Shown piece after piece: positions 17,692 to 27,826 of a DNA stretch of 64,000 nucleotides (its first letter is position 1; every line of letters starts with the position of its first letter). Source of the stretch: Pedobacter cryoconitis (lineage in GTDB: Bacteria > Bacteroidota > Bacteroidia > Sphingobacteriales > Sphingobacteriaceae); assembly GCF_001590605.1 (NCBI RefSeq), contig NZ_CP014504.1, positions 558,001 through 622,000 on the forward strand, in the 5' to 3' direction. The translations under genes were made by a program, and so were the position numbers. Below the pieces are notes generated by a model. That model saw nothing but the letters and a program-made list of their open reading frames with translations. It had not been told where the DNA came from and ran no database searches.

Positions 17692-18960
17692 ATGGCCTAC
17701 CGGATGAATAGCGAAAGACTAAAAGACTTATTATATAGTTACCTGAACGAAACAATGGATCAGGAAGAATTTGATGAACTGCTTTTGTATATAGGCGATG
17801 CCGATTATGAAAGTGTTTTTTATGAATCCATGGATAATGAGTTGCAGGCGGACAGTGTTAAGTCCTTATTAAAGCTGGATGACCAGGAAATATTTTTTAA
17901 AAGAATAACAGAAGATCATCGTTTTTCGGCAGCAGTTACTAAGTTGCCTTCGTCAACTGAAGTACCCACGTTGTCTGAAGTACCGGCATCAACTGAAGTA
18001 CCTGCATCAACTGAAGTACCCGCAGAAAGATTTAAAATTTATAATAAAAAGTTGCTGAGTGCTGCGGCAATACTAATTATCGTTGCTGCTGGTCTATACT
18101 TTGGCACCTCTCTTTTTCGCACACCATTATCACCAGCACAGGCATATCAATTTAAGCCAGGTCTGGGAAAAGCTGTTTTGACACTTGCTAACGGCAGCAA
18201 AATTAATTTAGAGAAGGCGGGAAAAGGTCAGCTAGTGAATATGGCTGGTATTCAAATTACCAATACAAAGGAAGGCAGCATCGTATATAAGGTTGTAGAC
18301 CAGGATAAGAAAAGCAAATCTTCACTGAATACTCTGCAGACCCCTATTGGAAGCGGATACCAGTTGCAGCTGCCGGATGGAACCAGGGTATGGCTGAATG
18401 CAGCCTCATCACTTACCTATCCTTCGAGTTTTGCCGGTGCCAAAGAACGCAGGGTTATCCTTAAAGGAGAAGCCTATTTTGAAGTGGCACATCAGAAAGA
18501 TCAGCCTTTCAGGGTAGTGACTCCTCAACAAATACTGGAAGTATTGGGAACGCACTTCAATCTTAATGCATATGATGATGAACCCGATCAGAGAACTACC
18601 TTACTGGAGGGATCAGTAAAAATTAAATCCAATGGCGCCAGACAGTTCATCCTTAAACCTGGTCAGCAGGCGCGCGTAAAGCCAGGCTCTGCCCGGATAG
18701 TCAATGTGGATCCAGAAACGGTATTAGCCTGGAAAAACAACGATTTTGTTTTAAAGGATGAAGATTTCAGCGCAATCATGCGCAGGATTGCCCGCTGGTA
18801 TAATGTAGAGATTATTTATGACGCCTCTGCTCCGGAAGATCTGGAGCTTGGCGGATGGGTGTCGCGCACTAAAAATTTAGGTGCTGTGCTGAAAGTGATT
18901 GAATCAACCGGAAAAGTTCATTTTAAAGTTGAAGGAAGGAGGATTACTGTGACGAAATAG
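17692..18960 (+). CDS. FecR-family anti-sigma factor
   Basis: The protein has 422 residues. The cytoplasmic N-terminal part (about 1-120) should bind the sigma factor. It is followed by a linker with four STEVP-type repeats, one transmembrane helix (about 124-142, LLSAAAILIIVAAGLYFG) and a periplasmic FecR domain with TPIGSGYQLQLPDGTRVWLNA, LKGEAYFEVAHQ and RVVTPQQILEVLGTHFNLNAY. The C-terminal DUF4974-like part (FSAIMRRIARWYNVEI) is standard. It transmits the state of the adjacent SusC receptor, through its STN domain, to the sigma factor encoded upstream. Confidence 0.92.
   Translation: MAYRMNSERLKDLLYSYLNETMDQEEFDELLLYIGDADYESVFYESMDNELQADSVKSLLKLDDQEIFFKRITEDHRFSAAVTKLPSSTEVPTLSEVPASTEVPASTEVPAERFKIYNKKLLSAAAILIIVAAGLYFGTSLFRTPLSPAQAYQFKPGLGKAVLTLANGSKINLEKAGKGQLVNMAGIQITNTKEGSIVYKVVDQDKKSKSSLNTLQTPIGSGYQLQLPDGTRVWLNAASSLTYPSSFAGAKERRVILKGEAYFEVAHQKDQPFRVVTPQQILEVLGTHFNLNAYDDEPDQRTTLLEGSVKIKSNGARQFILKPGQQARVKPGSARIVNVDPETVLAWKNNDFVLKDEDFSAIMRRIARWYNVEIIYDASAPEDLELGGWVSRTKNLGAVLKVIESTGKVHFKVEGRRITVTK
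17947..18018 (+). repeat. Four tandem 18-bp repeats in the FecR linker
   Basis: Four in-frame units of 18 bases (consensus near CCTGCATCAACTGAAGTA) encode PSSTEV, PTLSEV, PASTEV and PASTEV. The last two copies are almost identical, which suggests recent slippage. The repeat lies between the sigma-binding part and the membrane helix, so copy-number changes would only lengthen a linker. Confidence 0.9.
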
Positions 18961-19000
18961 CTACCCCACATTTTCAACAGTAATGCCTGCAAAGAAAGAA

Positions 19001-19026
19001 GCCAGAGGTGCGCTAACACCTCTGGC
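19001..19026 (+). promoter_or_regulatory. Strong hairpin between fecR and susC
   Basis: A perfect 10-bp stem, GCCAGAGGTG with CACCTCTGGC, and a 6-base loop lie 40 bases after the fecR stop and 64 bases before susC. No T run follows, so it looks more like an mRNA-processing or stability element, or partial attenuator, than a full terminator. Confidence 0.6.
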
Positions 19027-19089
19027 AGATGGTCTGGCCTTACGTCAATAATTTGCATCAGTATCAACTAAACCAACCAAACCTACCAA

Positions 19090-22000
19090 ATGTATAAAAT
19101 TTATACTAAACCATTTGGCGTGCCGAACAGTCATGTCCATAAATTCTTGCTGATTATGCGATTAACCCTGCTCTTGACCATAGTGGCGATAATGCAAGTA
19201 AGTGCTGCTGTATATGCGCAGCGCATTACCCTGAAGGAAAACAATGCACCGCTTGAAAAAGTTTTTAAAGAAATCCGTAAGCAAAGCGGGTATGACTTTG
19301 TGTTCGACCGCAAGCTTCTGCTCAAGGCAAATAATGTAAATATCAATGTCAATAATGCTGCGCTGAAAGATGCGCTGGCAGCCTGTTTCGCCAATCAGCC
19401 CTTTACTTATACTGTAGAAGAGCAAACCGTGATTGTGAAGGAACGGGTAAAAATAGAAAAACCAAAAAATGATGTGAATGATATTATTGTTACCGGTACG
19501 GTGGTTGATGAAAATGGGAAACCACTGCCCGGGATAACAATAGCTATAAAAGGTATTCCCGGAAACATCGTCACCAATAATGTGGGGAGTTTTATTATTG
19601 CCAATGTAGATGAAAACGCTGTACTAATTTTTACTGCAGTAGGCAGAGAGCGGGTAGAGATTAAAGTAGAGGGAAGGACCCATGTTATTGTAGTGGTTAA
19701 GAGCAGAGTAAGCGACCTGCAGGAAGTTGCAGTAAGTACAGGTTACCAGTTGCTGAAGAAAAGCAATATGGTAGGTGCCACTTCTACCGTCAAAATGTCT
19801 GATTTATATAACAATGGTATAAGTTCTATAGAACAGCTGATCCAGGGTAAACTGGCCGGTGTAACCGTTACCAACACCAACGGACTGGTGGGGGCAAGGC
19901 AACGGACCAGGGTTCGTGGTACCTCTACACTGTCTGGTTCAGCAGAGCCGATCTGGGTAGTGGATGGTATAGTGCAGGAAGATCCGCTGCCTTTCAAAGC
20001 ACAGGAATTGAATACACTAGGGGCTATTACACCAGATAATGCTGATTATATCAGAAACTTTGTAGGCAATTCCATTGCCTGGTTAAATCCAAATGACATC
20101 AATGAAATTACAGTACTGAAAGATGCCGCTGCAACCGCAATATATGGCGTAAGGGCTGCGAATGGCGTAATTGTGATTACGACCAAACGAGGGAAGGCCG
20201 GACCAGTTTCGATCAATTATTCTGTGGCCATGAGTAGCAATGAACGGGTTACTTACGATAAGTTAAACCTGATGAATTCAAAAGAACGGGTGGCTTTATC
20301 ACGGGAGATTTTTACCCGCGGACTGGTATCAAACCTTGTGAACAATAATATTGGCTACGCTGGTGCGGTAAATGATTATCTGTATGCCAAAACGATCACT
20401 GCAGATCAGTTCAATACACGCGTTGCTGCACTGGAAACCATGAACACAGATTGGTTTGATCTCCTTTTCAGGACGCCGTTCAGCATGAGCCATAACCTCA
20501 GTGTTTCGGGCGGCAGTAACAATACATCCTATTATACCTCTTTTGGTTACAACGATGTAAAAGGAACAGCAATAGGCAATGATAGTAAAGGCTTCACGGG
20601 CAATATCAGTGTAAGTTCCCAGGTTACAAAAAAGTTTAATTTGTCTGCCAGATTATCTGCTTCGAAAAGAACAACAGCAGCTTTCAACCAGGTCGATCCT
20701 TATGGATATGCCTCAAAAACCAACCGGTCAATAGCGGCTTACAATCCGGATGGATCGCTGTCATTTTACAGGAACCCCAGTGAAAGAAAGTTTAATATTT
20801 TAAATGAAATAGCGAATACCGGAAATACAAATAATGTGCTCTCTGCAAATGCTTCAATTGATGCCAATTATGATATTTTACCTGGCCTTAAAGTACAGAG
20901 TTTACTCAGCTATAACTCCATTGCTACAACGGGAGAGAGTTATGCTACAGAGCAGTCTGAGTATGTTGCCAAAACCTACAGGTTTTACGATTATGGGATG
21001 TTTAAACCAGTAGATGCGGGGTACCAACAAAGTAAAATGCCTGTTGGAGGTGAATATAATATTGATCAGAACAGTAATACTTCATGGAGCTGGCGTAACA
21101 GTATTTCTTACAATAAAGCATTCAATGAGAAACATGTACTGGCGATAATGATTGGTCAGGAAATGAACAGTTCCAGATATACCGGCTATGCAAATACTTC
21201 GTTAGGTTACCTCAGAGACCGGGGAAAAGCATTCGCTACACTTCCGGCAAGTACAATCTCTTTCGGGACTTCGTCTGTGAATGATTACACTACCCGTTTC
21301 GTGCCTAAAATTACAGATAACCTTACGAATACCACAGGTATATACTTCACTTCGAGTTATACTTATGATAACCGTTATGTGGCCAATTTCAGCTTGCGTA
21401 ATGACAGGTCAAACCGCTTCGGACAGTTCACCAATGCAAAATTTACTCCTGTATATGCAGGTGGGATAAGATGGAATATGGCCAATGAGAAATGGTTTGC
21501 TTCCTCTTACTGGCTCTCTAATCTGAGTCTCAGCGGCTCTTTTGGTTATCAGCGAAATATCTCTGCTGCGGTTAGTCCGGATTTGGTTGTCAAAACACCA
21601 GGCTCAGCGGTGCAAAGTGGTGTGATCGATGAGAACACAGGAGATGTGCTGCTTACCATTGGCTCTTTACCTTATGGCAATCTGCGATGGGAACAGAACA
21701 GTAGTATGAATTTAAGTTTGGATTTCAGTTTACTCAATAACAAGGTACAAGCATCGTTTTCTTATTATAGCAAACGTGGTAAAGACCTGATTACTGCACT
21801 GCAGGTACCGCTGGAATATGGCGTGACCAGTATGCTGGTCAACGGAGGGTCCATGAATAATTCCGGGTATGAGCTATCTGCAAACTTTGTACCCATCAGA
21901 ACCAAAAACTTTACCTGGTCGGTTGGTATCAATACGTCAAAAAATAACAATGAAATCTTAAATTCAGGCGCACAGCTCCGTACCTGGCGCACAGCAGTAT

Positions 22001-22686
22001 TAGGAGGGCTCAATAATCCTGGTGATCCCGTGTCTGGTTTTTATGCGTTTAAAAATGCCGGGATTGATCCGGCAACGGGTATTCCTAAAATAGACCTGAG
22101 TGTGGCCAATGGTAAAGATCCACTCACAGATCCAACGGCTTATCTGCAGTATATGGGAAAAATGGATCCTGATTTTATTTCCGGCCTGAATATGAATTTC
22201 CGCTACAAAATGCTCTCGCTGAGCAGCAGTTTTTATCTGCAGCTGGGTGGTAAAAAGTTTCTCACGCCGCTCTATGACGGTGATCAGAAACTCCCGAATG
22301 AGTTTGAGAATTTCTCCAGAAATGTGTTGAATAGATGGACGCCAGCTCATAAAGATTCGACTATTCCCGGACTGCCTGATTATACAATTCCTTCTGTAAT
22401 GATTCCGGGAAGTACACGCGCCGAAAAGATCTATGATTTATATAATTATAGCGCAGACCGTGTGGTAAGTGGTTCCAGTTTACGCTGCCAGAATATCAAT
22501 GTTTCTTATTCCTTAAGTAAAGAACTGATCAAAAGATTGCGCTGTAAAAACGTAAATATTGGTGCGGGTATCAGTAATCCTTTTTCGTTCAATAGCAAAG
22601 CCTTTGAAGGACAGGATCCTGAAGTAGCCACTGGCGGGCAGCCAAGAACCAGGGCATATACACTCAATTTAGCTATCAGTCTATAA
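19090..22686 (+). CDS. SusC/RagA TonB-linked outer-membrane transporter with STN domain
   Basis: The 1198-residue protein has a long Bacteroidota signal peptide (hydrophobic RLTLLLTIVAIMQVSAAVYA, cleaved near residue 44). Next come an STN signalling domain (about 50-115, with SGYDFVFDRKLLL), a carboxypeptidase-regulatory-like beta domain (about 130-205) and a plug (about 215-330, with VRGTSTLSGSAEPIWVVDG). The rest is a long beta-barrel ending in an aromatic-rich strand (RAYTLNLAISL). The STN domain fits direct signalling to the FecR protein. SusC forms a pedal-bin importer with the SusD lipoprotein encoded 10 bases downstream. The neighbours are peptidases, so the cargo is probably peptide or protein, not glycan. 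Confidence 0.93.
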   Translation: MYKIYTKPFGVPNSHVHKFLLIMRLTLLLTIVAIMQVSAAVYAQRITLKENNAPLEKVFKEIRKQSGYDFVFDRKLLLKANNVNINVNNAALKDALAACFANQPFTYTVEEQTVIVKERVKIEKPKNDVNDIIVTGTVVDENGKPLPGITIAIKGIPGNIVTNNVGSFIIANVDENAVLIFTAVGRERVEIKVEGRTHVIVVVKSRVSDLQEVAVSTGYQLLKKSNMVGATSTVKMSDLYNNGISSIEQLIQGKLAGVTVTNTNGLVGARQRTRVRGTSTLSGSAEPIWVVDGIVQEDPLPFKAQELNTLGAITPDNADYIRNFVGNSIAWLNPNDINEITVLKDAAATAIYGVRAANGVIVITTKRGKAGPVSINYSVAMSSNERVTYDKLNLMNSKERVALSREIFTRGLVSNLVNNNIGYAGAVNDYLYAKTITADQFNTRVAALETMNTDWFDLLFRTPFSMSHNLSVSGGSNNTSYYTSFGYNDVKGTAIGNDSKGFTGNISVSSQVTKKFNLSARLSASKRTTAAFNQVDPYGYASKTNRSIAAYNPDGSLSFYRNPSERKFNILNEIANTGNTNNVLSANASIDANYDILPGLKVQSLLSYNSIATTGESYATEQSEYVAKTYRFYDYGMFKPVDAGYQQSKMPVGGEYNIDQNSNTSWSWRNSISYNKAFNEKHVLAIMIGQEMNSSRYTGYANTSLGYLRDRGKAFATLPASTISFGTSSVNDYTTRFVPKITDNLTNTTGIYFTSSYTYDNRYVANFSLRNDRSNRFGQFTNAKFTPVYAGGIRWNMANEKWFASSYWLSNLSLSGSFGYQRNISAAVSPDLVVKTPGSAVQSGVIDENTGDVLLTIGSLPYGNLRWEQNSSMNLSLDFSLLNNKVQASFSYYSKRGKDLITALQVPLEYGVTSMLVNGGSMNNSGYELSANFVPIRTKNFTWSVGINTSKNNNEILNSGAQLRTWRTAVLGGLNNPGDPVSGFYAFKNAGIDPATGIPKIDLSVANGKDPLTDPTAYLQYMGKMDPDFISGLNMNFRYKMLSLSSSFYLQLGGKKFLTPLYDGDQKLPNEFENFSRNVLNRWTPAHKDSTIPGLPDYTIPSVMIPGSTRAEKIYDLYNYSADRVVSGSSLRCQNINVSYSLSKELIKRLRCKNVNIGAGISNPFSFNSKAFEGQDPEVATGGQPRTRAYTLNLAISL

Positions 22687-22696
22687 TTATCAGATC

Positions 22697-24220
22697 ATGA
22701 ATAAAAAGAAATTTACGCTATATAGCCTTTTACTTATAAGTATAGTATTTGGCTCCTGCAAAAAGTTCCTTGCAGAATACAGTCAGGATGCCATCAGGCC
22801 AACTACAACCGCAGATCTGGAAGCATTGATGTACAGCGATGCCTATCCTTATAATACGCCATTTGATAGTTTCGATCTGTTGACTGATGATATCCAGTGT
22901 AATGGTTTGGCCAAAGGAAATGACAATCTTCCGGTAGCAGGATATAGTGATATTTTACAGGTGGGCATGGGTATGTTTAAGTTCGACCCTCAGATGTTTG
23001 AAGGCTCTTCTGTCATCGCTGAGCGTGCAAATGTATATACTGCGTATTATACTAAAATTAAAGGATGTAATGTGGTGCTGGATTACCTGGATAAGGTGTC
23101 CGGAAGTGAAGCCAGTAAGAATGCTATTTTAGGTCAGTGTTTGTTTTTAAGGTCTTTTTACTATCTGAAACTGGTCACTACTTATGGGAAACCTTACAGC
23201 GGGACTGGTGTAAATCCGGAAGCAGCGCTTGGTGTACCACTTATACTGTCCAGCCAGGTTAAAGATGGTGGTGTGAAAAGAAATACGCTGAAAGAAGTTT
23301 ACGATCAGGTTGAAAAAGACCTGTTGCAGGCCGCAGATTTGCTTCAGAATAATTTTGAACCGCCTACCACTTTCAGGGTTGGTGCAACTTCAGCCAATGC
23401 ATTGTTATCACGTTTTTACCTCTACCGGGGCTTGAATACAGACTGGGACAAGGCTATTGCCTATGCGGGCCGTGTATTGACGGTAAAATCATCATTGACG
23501 CAGTTGATTAGTTATTATGCAACAGGTTTTTATATTAATCAGGGCATTTACCTTTCTACCGGGCCAGAAGTTTTATGGGGTTACGGAGGTTCTACAACCA
23601 CAGAGAGCAATCCTTACTTTCCTTCACAAGAGCAGTTTTATCCACCATATGCTGTTTCTGCAAGTCTTGCTAACCTGTATAACAGAGGAGACGGAGCAAA
23701 TACAGGCAATGAGGGAGATTTACGCTACAAAACATACTTTCTTACTTATGATAATGGTAGTGTATTCTTGTTTAGGTCAAACAAAGCACCTTCAAATGCC
23801 AGGTATGGTGGTAAAGGGTTGCGTGTAGCAGAGGTCTATCTGAACCGGGCAGAAGCTTATATCAAACGTTTTATTCAAAGCGGAAATGCAGCAGACCGGA
23901 ATGCAGCTTTGTCTGATCTGAATTATTTGAGACGCAACCGTTATGATACACGCAATACACCTTACACGCCAGTGGAGATTACAGATGCTGCTGCATTGTT
24001 TAAATTTTGCCAGGATGAGCGGCGCAGAGAACTTTGTCTGGAAGACGGGCATCGCTGGGTAGACATTAAAAGATGGGGGCTTGCTGTTACGCATACTTTT
24101 ATTGCTGCGTCCGGCAGTACAACACAACATGTACTGCAAGCCAATAGTAATTTGTATGCTTTGCCAATTCCTTATGTTGCTTTTCTCAATAACCCTCAAT
24201 TGGTCCAGAATCCTCAATAA
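22697..24220 (+). CDS. RagB/SusD-family surface lipoprotein
   Basis: The 507-residue lipoprotein has signal SIVFGSC with lipidated Cys about 20. SusD features are present: an N-terminal helical part with DLEALMYSDAYPYNTP, TPR-like helices (LGQCLFLRSFYYLKLVTTYG, a standard SusD stretch, and TSANALLSRFYLYRG), and the C-terminal part with RVAEVYLNRAEAYIK and RRRELCLEDGHRWVDIKRWG. It caps the SusC barrel and binds the substrate on the cell surface. Confidence 0.93.
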   Translation: MNKKKFTLYSLLLISIVFGSCKKFLAEYSQDAIRPTTTADLEALMYSDAYPYNTPFDSFDLLTDDIQCNGLAKGNDNLPVAGYSDILQVGMGMFKFDPQMFEGSSVIAERANVYTAYYTKIKGCNVVLDYLDKVSGSEASKNAILGQCLFLRSFYYLKLVTTYGKPYSGTGVNPEAALGVPLILSSQVKDGGVKRNTLKEVYDQVEKDLLQAADLLQNNFEPPTTFRVGATSANALLSRFYLYRGLNTDWDKAIAYAGRVLTVKSSLTQLISYYATGFYINQGIYLSTGPEVLWGYGGSTTTESNPYFPSQEQFYPPYAVSASLANLYNRGDGANTGNEGDLRYKTYFLTYDNGSVFLFRSNKAPSNARYGGKGLRVAEVYLNRAEAYIKRFIQSGNAADRNAALSDLNYLRRNRYDTRNTPYTPVEITDAAALFKFCQDERRRELCLEDGHRWVDIKRWGLAVTHTFIAASGSTTQHVLQANSNLYALPIPYVAFLNNPQLVQNPQ

Positions 24221-24255
24221 TGCTGCTGTCAGTTGCGATTATCAGTCTTATCTAA

Positions 24256-25221
24256 ATGAATCATCAGATGAACTATAAATATACCTTAAGTCTGCTCACT
24301 TTATGTGCGTTGCTTATTTTAAACTCCTGTAAAAAAGAGGAGGGTGCACTAACTCCTTCCGGTAGTATTGACAGCTATGTGCTTCCGCAAGGGAACAATG
24401 CATTTGACAATACGATTGTGGGCTACTATCAAAAATACAATTCTTATTTATTGTATAAATTTAATCGTAAAGATATCTACTGGAGGCCTGATGGCTATAA
24501 CATCCCTGACGAACGTGAGGATAAAACCGGCCATGAAGTAGAGATGGCTGAAGTGGCCTATATTCCGGCACAGCTTGAGCTGATCAAAACGAGTTTTTTT
24601 GATTTATATTCAGATAAATTTCTGAAGAAGTTTTTACCTGCAAAAATTTTGCTTTGCAGCAAAGTAGATTCGGTGAGTGGAGTATTTGATTTTGAGACTT
24701 TAAAATTCAAGAAGTCAGCCGTAAGTGTGGGTGCCTATACTTATGATAACAGTATTTGCGTGAACTATGGCAATGTGAAAGTTACGACCATGACTGCCGC
24801 GGACAAAGTTGTTTTTCTGAAAAAAATCAATACCATGTTTGTGGATAACATCGCTGCCCGTAGTTTATCCTTGCCTACCACTGAATTTACGAATTCAGCT
24901 GATTATGCGTCTTCCATGACTACTTATGCTGAAGCGTATGGCAGAGGGATCATTGCTGGTTTCAGTGCAACAAGTCCGTCAATGGATTGGAATATGTATA
25001 TCAGGGCAATGGTCACCTTGTCTGAAACAAAGCTCAACCAGGAAGTACAGGTGCCTGCATCAGATATATACCCGGCTCCTGAGCCTGTAGGTATTCTGAA
25101 TCCTGTGATAGATACCAATGGTCAGATCAGGAAGCGCTATACGCTGGTCAGAAATTATTTTATCAATACCTATGGCGTCGATTTGCAAACCATAGGGAAT
25201 GCGGCCAATCCATCAAATTAA
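24256..25221 (+). CDS. Lipoprotein resembling Peptidase_Mx1-type metallopeptidases but lacking HExxH
   Basis: The product has 321 residues from ATG 24256; ATG 24268 (MNYKYTL) is an equally good start. A lipoprotein signal ends at LILNSC. Many SusCD loci carry a putative zinc metallopeptidase lipoprotein of this size here, with an AYGRGIIAGFS-like segment and a final block (VRNYFINTYGVDLQTI) like that seen in this one. The mature protein, however, has a single histidine (in TGHEVEMAE) and no HExxH. It is therefore either an inactive member used as a substrate-binding subunit or a different surface protein. The family link is tentative; the lipoprotein nature and the absence of the motif are seen directly. 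Confidence 0.55.
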   Translation: MNHQMNYKYTLSLLTLCALLILNSCKKEEGALTPSGSIDSYVLPQGNNAFDNTIVGYYQKYNSYLLYKFNRKDIYWRPDGYNIPDEREDKTGHEVEMAEVAYIPAQLELIKTSFFDLYSDKFLKKFLPAKILLCSKVDSVSGVFDFETLKFKKSAVSVGAYTYDNSICVNYGNVKVTTMTAADKVVFLKKINTMFVDNIAARSLSLPTTEFTNSADYASSMTTYAEAYGRGIIAGFSATSPSMDWNMYIRAMVTLSETKLNQEVQVPASDIYPAPEPVGILNPVIDTNGQIRKRYTLVRNYFINTYGVDLQTIGNAANPSN

Positions 25222-25310
25222 AAATACACATACACACCATGAATCCTTCATGCACCTGTTCCCTGTTTCGGCTGGGGGCAGGACATGAAAAAAGACCAGC
25301 CTAATCCAGA

Positions 25311-27764
25311 ATGATGAAAATTAGTAAAAAAATACTGTTGTACCTGCTGCTGCTATTGTCTAGTCAATATCTGCATGCACAATCAGAACAGGCTATCCCG
25401 CAAATCAGTAAATATATCAAGCCGGGAGCCAAAACTTTTAAAGGGATGTTTAACATTTATGTACAGGATGATAAATATCTGGTTGAAATTCCCGATCAGC
25501 TCCTTGGCAGGGAAATCCTGACCAGTGTAACAATTATCAGCGGTTCTGCACAGCGTAAACGTAATCCGGGTATGCGTTTCGGTTTCGCCGGGGATGCGGT
25601 AAATGACCGGGTGATCCGTTTTAAAAAGGGAATAAACGGCAAGATGAACCTGGTTGCACCAGATTTTATTCAGGCTACCGATACCTCAAGCGTGTATTAC
25701 AATTCGATCAAAGCTAATCTGGTACCCACCTTGCTTGCATTTGACATTATCGCTGTCGGAAATGCGAGCTCACTGATTGATATCACCTCGCTGTTTGCTG
25801 GCGATAGTGATCTTTTTTCTCTAAAGGGAGCTGCTGCAGAACTGAAACTGGGAGGATTTGAAGCCGCTAAATCCAGGATACTGGGGGTGAGCAGTTTTGA
25901 AAACAACGTCGTGTTTCGTTCCATTAAAAGTTATGGTGAAGCTGCTGCTTCGCCACCAGGACAGGTTGAAGCACCGAAGCCGGACGCACCTGCAAAAGCA
26001 GAAGAAACTAATCCTACCATGTGGGAGGTGGGGTCTAGCTGGTTTCTGCTACCACAGCTGCCTATGCATCAACGTTATGCGGATAAGCGAATAGGCTACT
26101 TTACCACAAGGTTGACCAGTTATGATAAAAATCCTGAAAAAACTGAAGATTTAGTTGTCGCGAACAGGTGGCGGATGGAACCCAAACCAGAAGATCTGCA
26201 GAAATTTAACAATGGTGAACTGGTAGAACCTGCAAAACCTATTGTTTTTTACATTGACCGCAATACACCCGCTTACCTTATTCCTTATATGATTGAGGGC
26301 GTAAATGCATGGCGCAAGAGCTTTGAGAAAATAGGCTTTAAGAATGCCATCACAGGTAAGCTGGCACCTACGCTGAAAGAGGATCCCGACTACAGTATGG
26401 AGGATGTCAGGTATTCTTATATCTCGTACAAACCTTCGGAAGTGGCCAATGCCTATGGTCCGCAGGTAGTCGATCCGCGTTCCGGTGAAATCCTGACCTC
26501 ACATGTTGCTGTATTTCACAATATTCTTGAGTTGTTGCAACGCTGGTATTTTTCAATGTGTGCAGCTACAGACCCGGGGGCTCGTAAAATCCCGATGAGT
26601 AAAGATTTAATGGGCGCCTTGGTTAAAAACGTGATTACGCATGAAGTAGGTCACACCCTTGGCTTGCGTCATAATTTTGCAGGCAGTTCCTCTTATCCGG
26701 TTGACAGTATCCGTAACCGTGATTTTATCAGGAAAAACAGTTTCGGCCCTTCTGTGATGGACTATATGCGCTTCAACTATGCAGCGCAGCCGGAAGATAA
26801 GATGACCCCTGTAGATTTATTGCCGGTAATTGGTGTATATGATAATTATGCGATTGAATGGGGATATAAATATATGCCTGAAAAAGATCCAAAAACTACA
26901 GCGGAATATCTGACTAAATGGGTTTCTGAGAAAAGAAAAGATCCTAAGTTTTTCTATTTAGAGGAGTCGGATGCTTTCGATCCAAGAGTGCAGAGTGAAG
27001 ACATTGGCGACAATAACATGAAGGCAAACGCGCTCGGTGTAGAGAACCTGAAAAGGACTATGGTCAACCTTAATCAATGGGGAGACGGTCCGGATCAAGA
27101 CTATTCTACGTTAAGGTCGATGTACCGTGCCGTTGAAGGACGCTATTTTCAATATTTGCAGCATGTAGTTAAAAATATAGGGGGCGTAAATAGTGACAAT
27201 GCATTGCGTACTGAAAATAAAAGTAATTATATTCCCGTAAGTGATACCCAGCAAAAGGAGGCAGTAGCCTATTTAAAGAAATATATGCTCACTGAACCCG
27301 AATGGTTATACCCTGCAAACATAGGTGCCAAAACAAAATTTAACTTCAATACCGATGTTGAAGATACTTATAGTGATTTATTAGGCAGACTGATGGCTAA
27401 ATATAATCAGTTGGCCACGATAGAAAATATCACAGGTAAATCAGACTATGCTCCGGGTGAATTTTTAGCTGAGTTGCAGCAGTTTATTTTTAGGGATATT
27501 GAAAATGGTAAACCCATTTCGCGTTATAACAGGATGCTGCAAAGGGCCTACCTGAATAAAATTTTATTGCATGTAGATAATCCGTCAAATTTCGGCAACA
27601 ACATCGGCCTGATTATGAATAAGCAGATGCTGCTCATTCAGCAGCAAGCGAAAGCTGGTGCGGCAAAACAGAGCGATTTCATTACTAAAAGTCACCTTGT
27701 TTCCATCGCAAATATGATTGCAGTGTGGCACAGTGGTAAGAATGACGCTTATTTAACCAAATAA
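25311..27764 (+). CDS. Secreted zinc metalloprotease, metzincin-like (DUF5117/DUF5118 family), active form
   Basis: The 817-residue protein has signal peptide MMKISKKILLYLLLLLSSQ...LHA. The N-terminal region (about 30-240) has the beta-rich layout of DUF5118/DUF5117. The catalytic block is HEVGHTLGLRH with His444, Glu445, His448 and His454, followed by a Met-turn-like SVMDYM about 40 residues later. These are the marks of a metzincin-type zinc site. It is periplasmic or surface-located and would cut proteins captured by SusD. It is followed after only six bases by its inactive paralogue. Confidence 0.88.
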   Translation: MMKISKKILLYLLLLLSSQYLHAQSEQAIPQISKYIKPGAKTFKGMFNIYVQDDKYLVEIPDQLLGREILTSVTIISGSAQRKRNPGMRFGFAGDAVNDRVIRFKKGINGKMNLVAPDFIQATDTSSVYYNSIKANLVPTLLAFDIIAVGNASSLIDITSLFAGDSDLFSLKGAAAELKLGGFEAAKSRILGVSSFENNVVFRSIKSYGEAAASPPGQVEAPKPDAPAKAEETNPTMWEVGSSWFLLPQLPMHQRYADKRIGYFTTRLTSYDKNPEKTEDLVVANRWRMEPKPEDLQKFNNGELVEPAKPIVFYIDRNTPAYLIPYMIEGVNAWRKSFEKIGFKNAITGKLAPTLKEDPDYSMEDVRYSYISYKPSEVANAYGPQVVDPRSGEILTSHVAVFHNILELLQRWYFSMCAATDPGARKIPMSKDLMGALVKNVITHEVGHTLGLRHNFAGSSSYPVDSIRNRDFIRKNSFGPSVMDYMRFNYAAQPEDKMTPVDLLPVIGVYDNYAIEWGYKYMPEKDPKTTAEYLTKWVSEKRKDPKFFYLEESDAFDPRVQSEDIGDNNMKANALGVENLKRTMVNLNQWGDGPDQDYSTLRSMYRAVEGRYFQYLQHVVKNIGGVNSDNALRTENKSNYIPVSDTQQKEAVAYLKKYMLTEPEWLYPANIGAKTKFNFNTDVEDTYSDLLGRLMAKYNQLATIENITGKSDYAPGEFLAELQQFIFRDIENGKPISRYNRMLQRAYLNKILLHVDNPSNFGNNIGLIMNKQMLLIQQQAKAGAAKQSDFITKSHLVSIANMIAVWHSGKNDAYLTK

Positions 27765-27826
27765 CCCATATGCTGAGCGCAACAAGTGATATGTACCTTA
27801 TTGAACCAACAATTTCAACAACTAAA

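Noticed and set aside
22000..22350. 116-codon minus-strand frame inside susC
   Set aside because: It is antisense to conserved beta-barrel sequence and shows no start context.
23792..24217. 141-codon minus-strand frame inside susD
   Set aside because: It is antisense to the most conserved SusD part and is explained by the codon pattern of the real gene.
25259..25324. 21-codon leader peptide before the metalloprotease gene
   Set aside because: A short frame exists from about 25240, but it has no attenuator structure or repeated codons to support a leader function.
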